Shown: piece by piece, positions 8,135 to 15,627 of the stretch
How positions within the stretch are numbered: position 1 is the first letter of the stretch
Layout: every line of letters begins with the position of its first letter
The notes under the pieces: model-generated
Seen by the model: the letters and a program-made list of their open reading frames with translations, nothing else
Databases searched by the model: none
Told to the model about the DNA's origin: nothing
Assembly: GCA_905372155.1 (NCBI GenBank)
Contig: CAJPNZ010000023.1
Span: forward strand, 1 to 33,552
DNA: 33,552 nucleotides
Origin: Propionibacteriaceae bacterium
GTDB lineage: Bacteria > Actinomycetota > Actinomycetes > Propionibacteriales > Propionibacteriaceae
Reading direction: 5' to 3'
Position numbers and translations under genes: made by a program

Positions 8135-8995
8135 TCACCGGATGGTTTCGTCCGGACGCAACCGGTCGCGGGTGACTCGCGGCGCACCGGCGCCGTAGAG
8201 CACCCCTTCCTTGGCCTTGACCGCCGCGACGAGCACGAAGCTGAGGGTGATCAGCAGCGCCCAGCTCCCGAACTTGCCGACGTGCACGAGATGCCACCCG
8301 CCGAGCTGATCGGGGTAGCTCCAGGCACCCAGGAGGGTGGCGGCGTTCTCGGCCAGCCACAGGAAACCGCCGATCAGAACGAAGGCCTGCGCGGTCGGCA
8401 TCCAGTAGCGGTCGCCGCCGACGGTGAAGTGGACGGTGGAGCCCCACAACGCCACGAGGAAGGCCGCGGCGATCAGCCAGCGCAGGTCGGCGATGAAGTG
8501 GTGGGTGAAGAAGTTGAGGTAGGCGGCCACCGCCAGCAGGCTCACCGGCACCCAGCGGAACCCGCCGACGCGCAGGTCGAAACGACGAAACGCCTGGCAG
8601 ATGTAGGACCCCACCGAGGCGTACATGAACCCGGAGAACACCGGCACCCCCGCGATTCGCACCGCCCCGGCGTCGGGGTAGCTCCACGACCCAGCGTGCA
8701 CCTTGAACACCTCGAGGGCCAGGCCGATCAGGTGGAAGGCGCAGATGACGCACAACTCACGCCAGGTCTCCAGCCTCAGGACCACGAACGCCACCTGCAC
8801 GACGATCACGTAGATCAGCAGCGCGTCGTACCGGGCGACGGGCATCGCGACGCGACCCCAGATCACGGAGGTGGCGGCCAAACCGAGGAAGATCGCGATC
8901 GGGAAGGCGCAGCAGGCCAGCTCGATGAGCGCGAACTGGACCATCCGGACGGGCAGCAGCCGCAACCGGGTCAGAGGGCGACGTTCAACAGGCAC
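8135..8995 (-). CDS. DUF817-family membrane protein
   Basis: A 286-residue polytopic protein matching the DUF817 pattern: LEVFKVHAGSWSYPD, VPVFSGFMYASVGSYICQ, NFFTHHFIADLRW, TAQAFVLIGGFLWLAENAA and LGAWSYPDQLGGW. About eight membrane helices are apparent. The two SW/AWSYPD loops and the HH--ADLRW motif are conserved and suggest a membrane enzyme or metal-binding role, but no function is established. The start is the GTG at 8995; an internal ATG at 8944 is an alternative. It stands alone, divergent from the ATP-grasp gene. Confidence 0.85.
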   Translation of the reverse strand: MPVERRPLTRLRLLPVRMVQFALIELACCAFPIAIFLGLAATSVIWGRVAMPVARYDALLIYVIVVQVAFVVLRLETWRELCVICAFHLIGLALEVFKVHAGSWSYPDAGAVRIAGVPVFSGFMYASVGSYICQAFRRFDLRVGGFRWVPVSLLAVAAYLNFFTHHFIADLRWLIAAAFLVALWGSTVHFTVGGDRYWMPTAQAFVLIGGFLWLAENAATLLGAWSYPDQLGGWHLVHVGKFGSWALLITLSFVLVAAVKAKEGVLYGAGAPRVTRDRLRPDETIR

Positions 8996-9156
8996 TCCGG
9001 GATTGTGCCCGACGGATGGCCCATCTCCCCACTATCCCCCAAGTCCGCTCTCCAACGGTGACAGCGCCCAGGACGGCGGTAACCTGTCGCCATGAACGGC
9101 CCCGGCATCCAGCACCACACCACGGGGGGCACGGGCACCACGGGGGCCCGGTCGGA

Positions 9157-10368
9157 ATGAGGACGGCCGCAGGACGTCGGGTACTGCTCTCCGAGGCGTC
9201 CAGTTTCACGGCCCGGGAGTTCATGACGGTGCTCGGGCGCGATGGTGTGGTCGTCGATGCGATGTCCAGCGTCCGGGCCCCCATCGCACGGTTCAGCAGA
9301 TACTGCCGCGCCATTCGTCGCGTCCCGGCCCCGTCGCAGGACCCACTGGGTTATCTGGCGGCAACGGACCGGCTGATGACCTCCGGGGAATACGACGCCC
9401 TCCTCCCGACCCACGAGCAGGCCTGGCTCTTCTCCGCCGGCCGGCACCTGATGCGACACCGGGTGGAGGTCGCCGACATTGCCGCATTCGACCGGGTGGA
9501 GTCGAAGATCGAGTTCGCACGCCTCCTCGACGACCTCCGGCTGCCGCAACCCGCGTGGCGGCTGGTCGAGAACGAGGACGACCTCTCCGGGCTGGGTTTG
9601 CCCGTCTGGCTCAAGGCCGAGTTCTCGACCGCTGGTCGCGGGGTCGTCTGCGTCCCTTCCCGGGACGAGGCGGCCGCGGCCCTCGCTTCGCTCACCCCGC
9701 GGGGCCGGGTCATGGTGCAGGCCCCGGCGCCCGGCCGGTACGCCCAGGTGCAGGGTCTGTTCCGTCGCGGCCGGCTGATGGCGGCGGCGGCCAGTGAGCT
9801 GCTGGCAACCGGCGTCGGGGGAAGCGCGGCCGCGAGGGTGAGCGTCCATCATCCCGAAGCGGTGACGGCCCTCGAACGCCTGGGTGCTTTCCTGTCGTGG
9901 CACGGTGGCCTCGGCCTCGACTACTTCCACGAAGACGGCAGACCGTGTTTCATCGAGTGTAATCCCCGCATCTCCGAGCCCGCGAACGCAGCAGCGGCCG
10001 GCGTCGATCTCCCCGCCCTCATGATCGGCCTGGCCGACAACGCCCCTCCATCCGGGGAGCTCGTGGTGGCGCAAGCGGGTGTGCGGACCCGTTCGACGCT
10101 GGCCATCGGCCTCGGAGCGGCCGAGACCGCCGGAACCCGCCGGGGAGTGGCGAAAACCGTTGCCCGCGCCCTGCTCGGGCGCGCCCCTCGGGCACCGGCG
10201 CGGGAGATCCTGACCCCGGTTTTCGAGGACCCGCCCAGCCTCGTCCCGTTCGTCGTCGCGCTGGCCCCGGTCCTGGCGCGCCCGGCGGCGGTGCGACGGA
10301 TGGCCGCGAGAACCGTGGCCGACTACTCCATCACCCCGGAGGCGGTCGCACGGGTCAGTACGAGATAG
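9157..10368 (+). CDS. ATP-grasp domain protein (carboxylate-amine/thiol ligase type)
   Basis: A 403-residue protein. The N-terminal region (1-105) is a Rossmann-like pre-ATP-grasp domain starting RVLLSEASSFTAREF. The ATP-grasp core follows, with K153 in the segment PVWLKAEFSTAGRGVV (149-164) and the Mg-binding FIECNPRISEP (265-275; E267, N269). The fold resembles carbamoyl-phosphate-synthase-type ligases joining a carboxylate to an amine. The substrate is unknown. The ATG at 9157 is chosen because residues encoded upstream (from 9016) are His/Pro-rich and not domain-like. There is no obvious operon partner; downstream 10369-10430 is empty. Confidence 0.8.
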   Translation: MRTAAGRRVLLSEASSFTAREFMTVLGRDGVVVDAMSSVRAPIARFSRYCRAIRRVPAPSQDPLGYLAATDRLMTSGEYDALLPTHEQAWLFSAGRHLMRHRVEVADIAAFDRVESKIEFARLLDDLRLPQPAWRLVENEDDLSGLGLPVWLKAEFSTAGRGVVCVPSRDEAAAALASLTPRGRVMVQAPAPGRYAQVQGLFRRGRLMAAAASELLATGVGGSAAARVSVHHPEAVTALERLGAFLSWHGGLGLDYFHEDGRPCFIECNPRISEPANAAAAGVDLPALMIGLADNAPPSGELVVAQAGVRTRSTLAIGLGAAETAGTRRGVAKTVARALLGRAPRAPAREILTPVFEDPPSLVPFVVALAPVLARPAAVRRMAARTVADYSITPEAVARVSTR

Positions 10369-10430
10369 GAAAAATGGCTACAGGCTCCACGAGCAGATGA
10401 GTGGAAGCCGGAGAGCCCCGAAGAATTCTG

Positions 10431-10685
10431 TCAAAATTCGTCGAGGTATTGAGGACGGGCCTTCATGGCGTGGATGATCAGCTCGTAACCGTCGTCGTAG
10501 ACCAACATGACGAGTTCGAGAGGACGCCCGGCCGAATCCATACCAATCAACAGCCAGCGCCGAGGGTCGTCCTTGTCATCAAGTGGACGGGAGTGCAGGA
10601 CATGGGTGGCTGCATGGCGCACTGCATCGTCATTGAGGCGGTCACGACGGTAGTGCTTCCGCGCAGCCTGATGCAGGTCACGCAA
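10431..10685 (-). CDS. Probable toxin of a type II toxin-antitoxin pair
   Basis: An 84-residue protein that begins at a TTG inside the 3' end of the antitoxin gene (8-bp overlap), a typical TA arrangement. The sequence has an early RHAATHVLHSRPLDDKDDP segment, a beta-rich middle (WLLIGMDSAGRPLELVMLVYDDG) and ends HAMKARPQYL. This pattern is seen in small actinobacterial toxins with a BrnT/RelE-like fold encoded after ribbon-helix-helix antitoxins. If correct it would be an mRNA interferase, but no catalytic residues can be assigned from sequence alone. Confidence 0.6.
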   Translation of the reverse strand: MRDLHQAARKHYRRDRLNDDAVRHAATHVLHSRPLDDKDDPRRWLLIGMDSAGRPLELVMLVYDDGYELIIHAMKARPQYLDEF

Positions 10686-10947
10686 CGTCCACCCAGGCCT
10701 TGACAGCAGCCCTGATCGCTTCCGACCGGTTCTGGATGCCTTCTGCCTCGGCCCGGGCAGTCAAAGCTGCAAGGGTGGCTGCATCGAGCCGCACGGGGAC
10801 GACCACCCCGGGGCCATCGCCCACAGGCGGACGACCTCGGCGTGCCTTGGGAAGACTCGCGAGATCGTACCCGGCCTCCGCCTCGTCGGCCCAAGCCTGG
10901 ATCTGCTCGTCCGTGACGGATTCACCCCGCAACAGATGTTCACTCAC
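10678..10947 (-). CDS. Ribbon-helix-helix (CopG-type) antitoxin
   Basis: An 89-residue protein. The C-terminal half is a CopG/RHH fold: beta strand GVVVPVRLDAATLAALTARAE, then EGIQNRSEAIRAAVKAWVD. The acidic N-terminal part (VTDEQIQAWADEAEAGYD) is usual for antitoxins paired with BrnT-like toxins. It starts at a GTG (10947). A symmetrical GTATAC (10957-10962) and AT-rich promoter-like DNA lie directly upstream, suggesting autoregulation. It is first in the operon, with the toxin second. Confidence 0.8.
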   Translation of the reverse strand: MSEHLLRGESVTDEQIQAWADEAEAGYDLASLPKARRGRPPVGDGPGVVVPVRLDAATLAALTARAEAEGIQNRSEAIRAAVKAWVDVA

Positions 10948-11319
10948 ATCAATAGTGTATACGAAATTCTTGACGCGTTTTCGAACAAGCAGCCGCCCCG
11001 GGCGGCGCGAGTGCTCTACGCGATCACACTGGCCGCCGAAGCCATCCTGGTGGTGATCAGCATCCTTAGGTACACGATCATCATCGCCACTTCCTCGTTG
11101 ATCCAGGCCGTGCCCATCAAGTTGGCTCAGCGACGCTCATCTACTGGCTGCCCGTCGAAGAAGCAACCTCCTGACCCTCGGGGAGGTGGTCGTCCTGATC
11201 TGACCGCTCGACCGTGGCGGGCGCCCCCGACCCCACCCATGACAACATCGCTTTGGGAAAGAAATCTGCACGAAACCATTGCGCGCGAGCCACAGACGTG
11301 GAAGACTGAGGTCATAGCT
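10948..11319. other. Intergenic stretch without an assignable gene
   Basis: Between the antitoxin start and the hairpin at 11320 I can identify no gene. A plus-strand frame (10936-11376) stays open but shows no family pattern and runs through a terminator, so it is not called. A GC-rich hairpin (gccgccccgggcggc, near 10991) is visible. The stretch may contain the promoter and leader of the NYN gene. Confidence 0.4.
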
Positions 11320-11351
11320 CCCCACCGTCCTCCGGGACTGGTGGGGTTTTT
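11320..11351 (+). terminator. Rho-independent terminator hairpin just upstream of the NYN gene
   Basis: The stem ccccacc/ggtgggg (11320-11326 with 11340-11346) has an inner gtcc/ggac extension and is followed at once by TTTTT (11347-11351). The hairpin ends only 18 bp before the NYN start codon and 6 bp before its AGGAGG ribosome site. Either it ends an upstream transcript or it works as an attenuator in the NYN leader. Confidence 0.7.
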
Positions 11352-11368
11352 GTCTACAGGAGGCAACG

Positions 11369-12037
11369 GTGTCTGACCTTCGGGCTGCGTTTGTCATCGA
11401 CTACCAGAACGTGCACCTCACCGGAGCAGGACTGTTCGAGCCGCACCAGCCGCCGCACGAGCATCTCGTGCATCCACTGCACTACGCCAACCGGATTGTC
11501 GGTTGCCGGAACCAACGCCAACGACCCGGTTTTCCCCACGCTGCCGTAACCAAGGTGCTGGTGTACCGCGGGCTTCCATCCGCAGACATCGACCCTCGAT
11601 CCTACGGGCGCAACTTGGCCCAGAAGGCCGAATGGGAGCTCGATTCAAGGGTGAGGGTAACCCACCGGCCGCTGCGATATAAGTACCACCACGATGGAAA
11701 CGGACGTAAAGCAACCGACCAGCAGGGACGCTGGTTGACCATCGGAAAACCCCAGGAGAAGGGCATAGACGTCCTCGTGGCCCTCGCCGTCATACGGGAA
11801 GCTCGGGATCCTGACATCGATCTGGTAATCCTGTGCTCGCGGGACACCGACCTCGAGCCCTCACTCGACGAAGCTTTGACACTTGATTCGGCAAAAATCG
11901 AGACCGCATCGTGGTTCGGCCCGAAATCACCACACTCCAGCCATGAGATTCGCCCCGCAGGCGGCATGAGGATCTGGAACACAAGACTGGGTGCGATGGA
12001 CTTCGCCGCATGTCGCGACAGAAAGGTTTACCCATAG
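11369..12037 (+). CDS. NYN-domain (PIN-like) ribonuclease family protein
   Basis: A 222-residue protein. It starts at a GTG with a strong AGGAGG five bases upstream (11358-11363). NYN/LabA-like features are the first strand AAFVIDYQNVHL with D11 and N14, the central KGIDVLVALAVIREA (D134), and the strand VILCSRDTDLEPSLDEAL (D159, D161). These acidic residues match the metal-binding site of NYN nucleases, which cleave RNA. It is a stand-alone gene preceded by a terminator-like hairpin, so regulation by attenuation is possible. Its target is unknown; NYN proteins occur in RNA turnover and in some defence systems. Confidence 0.8.
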   Translation: MSDLRAAFVIDYQNVHLTGAGLFEPHQPPHEHLVHPLHYANRIVGCRNQRQRPGFPHAAVTKVLVYRGLPSADIDPRSYGRNLAQKAEWELDSRVRVTHRPLRYKYHHDGNGRKATDQQGRWLTIGKPQEKGIDVLVALAVIREARDPDIDLVILCSRDTDLEPSLDEALTLDSAKIETASWFGPKSPHSSHEIRPAGGMRIWNTRLGAMDFAACRDRKVYP

Positions 12038-12222
12038 TTCCTCGAAGGAGGACGGTCAGGAGGATTCCCTGCAAGTTGGCTAATCCGGACCGCGCCCAGA
12101 AGAACCCACCTTGAAACCACTTCCAGCAGCCGATTGAGCCTGCCAGGGAAACGCTGCTCAATGGCGTGGTCGCGGCGAATCAGATCCGACAGGGCGTCCA
12201 GCATTATCAGAAGCAGGCCGCT

Positions 12223-12972
12223 TCAACCGGCTTCATGAATGGCGGCCTCCAGGTCGGCTCGCGCCTCGACCATGGCGGGGCCGTACCAGAACAGCGACCT
12301 GCCCCGGACGTTCAGAGATCCCACCCCGCCCAGCGCCTCCGGTCCGTCGGTGGCAGTGAAGGGGTAGGGCTCGTCGGGAAGCAGGACGAAATCTGGGTTC
12401 CCACTGAGGGCATCGTTGATTTTGACATGCGGATACCGCATGTCATCGACAATATTGGTCAGCCCCAGGCGACGCAGCAGGTCGTCAGGGTAAGTGCCCG
12501 CACCCACCCAGATCCAGGGGTCCCGCCACACCGGGAGCGCCACCCGTCCCGACAAGCGCGGCGGGCTTCCCCACACCTCGCGGGCCTCCGCCAGCCAGCT
12601 GACCTCCCGCAGCCCGAATCCCTCCCGGAACAGCCGGGTCAGGCTGCCCAGGGCGTCGTCGATGCCGTCGATGCGGGTCACCCACACAGGGATTCCGGCG
12701 GACCGCAACCGTTCAACGTCAACTCGGCGGTTCTCCTCCTGGTTGGCCACCACCAGGTCGGGGCGCAGCGCGGCGATGGCGGCGCGGTCGGGGTTCTTGG
12801 TGCCTCGCACCCGCGCGACGTCCAGGCCTGCGGGATGGGTGCACCAGTTCGTGGCGCCGACGAGCACGCCGGGCGCAGTGAGGGCGATCGCCTCCGTCAG
12901 CGACGGCACCAGCGAAACCACCCGCTCGGGCGGGCGATCCAACGCGACATCCGCCCCGAGGTCATCCAGCAC
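12223..12972 (-). CDS. Helical-backbone metal receptor / BtuF-like substrate-binding domain protein
   Basis: A 249-residue protein with the start of a periplasmic-binding-protein-type class III fold (PERVVSLVPSLTEAIA, then VGATNWCTHPAG, RPDLVVANQEENRR and FREGFGL). The GTG at 12972 with ggggagaa upstream is chosen; an extension to 13131 would be Arg-rich and would overlap the divergent TOMM gene. No signal peptide or lipobox is visible, which is usual for the cytosolic 'cobalamin-binding' relatives of BtuF but not for an ABC receptor. There is no permease nearby. It is divergent from the TOMM cluster with only 65 bp between the starts, so shared regulation is possible, but a role in the cluster is unproven. 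Confidence 0.75.
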   Translation of the reverse strand: MLDDLGADVALDRPPERVVSLVPSLTEAIALTAPGVLVGATNWCTHPAGLDVARVRGTKNPDRAAIAALRPDLVVANQEENRRVDVERLRSAGIPVWVTRIDGIDDALGSLTRLFREGFGLREVSWLAEAREVWGSPPRLSGRVALPVWRDPWIWVGAGTYPDDLLRRLGLTNIVDDMRYPHVKINDALSGNPDFVLLPDEPYPFTATDGPEALGGVGSLNVRGRSLFWYGPAMVEARADLEAAIHEAG

Positions 12973-12997
12973 ACCCCCATTCTCCCCGCACCCCGAA

Positions 12998-13031
12998 AAG
13001 CTGGTTGAGCCGGCCCGCGAGTGACTAATCT
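12998..13031 (+). promoter_or_regulatory. Dispersed repeat with putative leaderless promoter of the TOMM operon
   Basis: A copy of the dispersed repeat aagctggttgagcc (12998-13011) supplies TTGAGC (13005-13010). A TAATCT -10 box lies at 13026-13031, with 15-bp spacing, and the ATG at 13038 is six bases further on. There is no Shine-Dalgarno site, so a leaderless mRNA beginning at the ATG is the simplest reading. The spacing is shorter than ideal, so this is a candidate only. Confidence 0.4.
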
Positions 13032-13037
13032 CTAAGC

Positions 13038-13757
13038 ATGTACCGGCTGTCCCCGTCGTGGCGGATCGTGGAGCGCGACGACGGTTTCGAGATCTACGGC
13101 GGCGATGACGCCCGTTTCCAGCTCGATCCAAGCCCTCTCGTTTCCCGGTTGGCGGCCGGTGATGCGGTGACCCGCGAAGGCCTCGACCCGACCGGGGCGA
13201 TCGAGTTCGAGCAGCTGCTGTCGGCCGGGATGATCCGCCCCGAGATCCCGGAGGAGCGACGCCGGTCGGTGGCGGTCGTCGGCGATCCTCTTCCCATCGA
13301 CGTGGCGCTGCCCGGCGAGCCGCGATCTGCGGAAACCGCCGACCTGCTGGTGTTGGTGCGTCACACTGCCACCGCGCCGGACATCGTCCGGCGGGCGTCC
13401 GAGCTGGAACGGCCGCACCTGTTTGTCGACATGTCCTTTCATCACACGGTGTCCATCGGTCCGCTGGTGATCCCGCACGAAACCCCGTGCGTCGCCTGCC
13501 TGCAGGGCCGGCTGCGGGAGCGCTGGGGTGAACGACAACCCGTCGCCGATCCCGAGGTGGCCAGGCGGTATCCCGATTTCGTCGCGGCGCTGCTCGCCTC
13601 GGAGGTGCGACGCTGCCTTGAGGGGGACACGTCGCTGGTGGGCTGGACCGTCGCCTGGAACCTCGCCGACCGTTCCATCCTGCGCGAGAAACTGCTCACA
13701 GTCCCCCTCTGCAACTACTGCCGCGGGCTCGACCTGCCCGGTAGCATCACACCATGA
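13038..13757 (+). CDS. TOMM cyclodehydratase partner: RRE plus E1-like zinc domain (SagC/C-protein type)
   Basis: A 239-residue protein. Residues 1-70 (YRLSPSWRIVERDDGFEIYG...) have the shape of a RiPP recognition element, the winged-helix leader-binding domain. The remainder resembles the E1/ThiF-like C-protein of azol(in)e synthetases: HTVSIGPLVIPHETPCVACLQ (136-156) carries the GP-v-P---C--C signature, and CNYC (225-228) completes a likely Cys4 zinc site (C151, C154, C225, C228). In known TOMM pathways this protein binds the precursor leader and presents it to the YcaO enzyme. Its stop overlaps the next ATG (ATGA), so synthesis is coupled to the precursor-like protein. Confidence 0.85.
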   Translation: MYRLSPSWRIVERDDGFEIYGGDDARFQLDPSPLVSRLAAGDAVTREGLDPTGAIEFEQLLSAGMIRPEIPEERRRSVAVVGDPLPIDVALPGEPRSAETADLLVLVRHTATAPDIVRRASELERPHLFVDMSFHHTVSIGPLVIPHETPCVACLQGRLRERWGERQPVADPEVARRYPDFVAALLASEVRRCLEGDTSLVGWTVAWNLADRSILREKLLTVPLCNYCRGLDLPGSITP

Positions 13758-14359
13758 AGGCACTGCGAACCCAGTTCGACGGGGCCAGCGCGCCGAGGAC
13801 GGTGGCCACTCCCACCTGCTGCTGCAGCAGCTGCTGTTGCTGTTGTGCTGCGACTTTGGCGACGGCCAGCGCGCTCGGAGCGGGAGCGGTGATCCAGGCC
13901 CGCGAGAGCACCCGCCTTTCCGGGGGAGCTTTCGCCGTTCGCATAGCCCTCGCCCTGCTTCTACCTTGGCTGGCGCTGATAGGCGTCGTGCTTGGATTCG
14001 CCTTTGAGGAGCCGGCGCATCAATTGGCAGTTCTCGTTCTTGCTTTCGCGGTTCTGGGGGCTGGTTACTGGTACCTGGTCTCATTCCGGAACAGGATCCC
14101 GGCGATGGTGACGGCAGCGATCATGGTGGTTCTGCTCTGGGCCGCCCTGACGAGCGAGTTGCTCATCTCGGTGAACCTCTTCCTGCGTGAATCCTTCTCG
14201 CCCGTCCTCTATCTCGTCTCGGCCACAGCGACTGCCATGCTCATCAGTTTGATCATGCTGTTGCATTGGCGTCCCGGGCACAGGAGCGCAATCGAGGTGA
14301 TCCTCGGCCTACCGAGACGAAACACCACGAACACCGATCCCCCGCCCAGCTCCTCATGA
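13754..14359 (+). CDS. TOMM precursor-like protein: Cys-rich core fused to a four-helix membrane domain
   Basis: A 201-residue protein starting in an ATGA overlap with the RRE/E1 gene. Residues 1-21 are a short leader-like segment without a clear FxxxB box or GG site. Residues 22-31 are CCCSSCCCCC, followed by AATLATAS, closely like the streptolysin S core (CCCCCTTCC, then an IATGSG segment). After a short linker, four hydrophobic segments follow (about 59-84, 89-111, 115-142 and 148-171) with a polar tail. Cys and Ser/Thr here would be the heterocyclised residues. A GTG at 13889 (residue 46) with GGAG upstream could give a second product lacking the Cys core. Classic TOMM precursors end after the core, so the fusion is unusual. 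Alternatively the Cys run may be a fortuitous CTG/TGC repeat in an immunity or export protein. Confidence 0.7.
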   Translation: MKALRTQFDGASAPRTVATPTCCCSSCCCCCAATLATASALGAGAVIQARESTRLSGGAFAVRIALALLLPWLALIGVVLGFAFEEPAHQLAVLVLAFAVLGAGYWYLVSFRNRIPAMVTAAIMVVLLWAALTSELLISVNLFLRESFSPVLYLVSATATAMLISLIMLLHWRPGHRSAIEVILGLPRRNTTNTDPPPSSS

Positions 14360-14384
14360 TCGCTTTCGCCGGTTCCCGTGAACC

Positions 14385-15623
14385 ATGACCCTCGGCACCC
14401 ACCTGATGCAGCAGGCCGTCGGGCAGCGCCACGGCTTGGTGTTGCCGCCGCAGCGCGCTCCTTTGTCGATGGCCGACGCCGACATCGTCCACTACGGGGT
14501 GCCGCGGAAGATCGACTCGCCTTGGGAGAGCGCCTCCGGAGGGGTGGCGAGACGGGAACGCGACGCGCGCCTGGCGGCGATCGGGGAAGCCGTCGAACGC
14601 ACCGCCTCGGGACTGGTTCAGCTGCCGATGCGACCTCGCCGCGACATCCCGCCCGGCGAGCGGATCGACGCCGAGGACTTCGCGCTGTTCACCCCTGGTC
14701 AGCGCGCCCGGCCCGGTTTCCCGCACGACAGCATCCACGACCCCGAGTGTCCGTACGTCGAGGTCTTCTCCCTTCTCGACAACTCCCCGGTGTGGGTGCC
14801 GCAGCCCTTCGTGTCGCTGCAGGACCCGCACCGCACCGGGGTGCCGAACTCCTCCGGGTTGGCGGCGGGACCCGACGCGCACGCGGCCCTGCTGCGCGGG
14901 GTGCAGGAGCTGATCGAACGCGACGCCCTGATGACGACGTGGCTGCACGGCCTGTCCGGGCGCGCCGTCGCCCCTCCCGATTCCTTGGCCTTAGAGGTCG
15001 CGAGACTGAGCGGCGAGTTCACCGTCCTCGATCTCACCCCCGCCTACAGTCCGTTTCCCGTCGCGGCGGTGATGGGCGGGATACCGAAACGGGGCGTGTG
15101 GCGGTATTCGCTCGGGGTGGCCTGCAAACACGACTGGAAGTCCGCCGTGGAAAAGGCTCATCTGGAATGGAACCAGGGGGTGTTGTTCGCGGGTATCTAC
15201 GGAGAACTGGCCGATGTCTCCCGGATTCAGAAGGACACCGAACTGCATTCCTTCGACGAGCACGCAATGTATTACACGCTGTATCCGGAATTGTGGCCGG
15301 AACTACCGATCCTGCGGGAAAAGAACGTCCTGCACGCCCCGTCACGGCGGGCGGCCCCCGAGGAGCCGCGACGTGCGCTGGAGGTGGCCCGGAAGGCGCT
15401 GCTGGACGCCGGTATCCGCGTGTACTACCGGGAGGTGAGCACCATCGATGCCATCCAGGCGGGGGTGCGAGTGGTGAAGGCGCTGTCGCCGGACATGGCG
15501 CTGATCCATTCCCACGACGCCTGGCCGTTCCTGCACAAGGTGGACGGCATGGTGGAATCGCGCTATCCGGGCCGGGGAGCGGAATCCCGGTTCCCCAACC
15601 TGAAACCGCATCCGCTGGGGTGA
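14385..15623 (+). CDS. YcaO-domain azoline-forming cyclodehydratase (SagD type)
   Basis: A 412-residue YcaO protein. ATP-binding features of the fold are present: RDARLAAIGEAVERTAS (59-75; E68, E71) and GVQELIERDAL (172-182). The Lys-containing G-K-G loop of many YcaO enzymes reads SGGVARRERD (51-60) here, so that Lys is not evident. The C-terminus is PNLKPHPLG, a reduced form of the Pro-rich tail found in C-protein-dependent YcaO enzymes. The expected role is ATP-dependent phosphorylation of peptide amides and cyclisation of Cys/Ser/Thr to azolines, with the 13038-13757 protein delivering the substrate. It lies 25 bp after the precursor-like gene and 4 bp before the dehydrogenase. Confidence 0.9.
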   Translation: MTLGTHLMQQAVGQRHGLVLPPQRAPLSMADADIVHYGVPRKIDSPWESASGGVARRERDARLAAIGEAVERTASGLVQLPMRPRRDIPPGERIDAEDFALFTPGQRARPGFPHDSIHDPECPYVEVFSLLDNSPVWVPQPFVSLQDPHRTGVPNSSGLAAGPDAHAALLRGVQELIERDALMTTWLHGLSGRAVAPPDSLALEVARLSGEFTVLDLTPAYSPFPVAAVMGGIPKRGVWRYSLGVACKHDWKSAVEKAHLEWNQGVLFAGIYGELADVSRIQKDTELHSFDEHAMYYTLYPELWPELPILREKNVLHAPSRRAAPEEPRRALEVARKALLDAGIRVYYREVSTIDAIQAGVRVVKALSPDMALIHSHDAWPFLHKVDGMVESRYPGRGAESRFPNLKPHPLG

Positions 15624-15627
15624 CACG

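Noticed and set aside
10936..11376. 146-residue plus-strand open frame between the TA pair and the NYN gene
   Set aside because: It runs through a terminator hairpin, has no family pattern and starts inside the antitoxin gene.
12040..12222. Possible gene between the NYN gene and the metal-receptor gene
   Set aside because: No frame with a start, ribosome site and domain pattern was found.
13799..13862. The Cys run as a meaningless CTG/TGC trinucleotide expansion
   Set aside because: Not fully excluded, but its place at the N-terminus of a gene coupled to an RRE/E1 protein and followed by YcaO and SagB genes, plus the following AATLATAS, favours a real precursor core.
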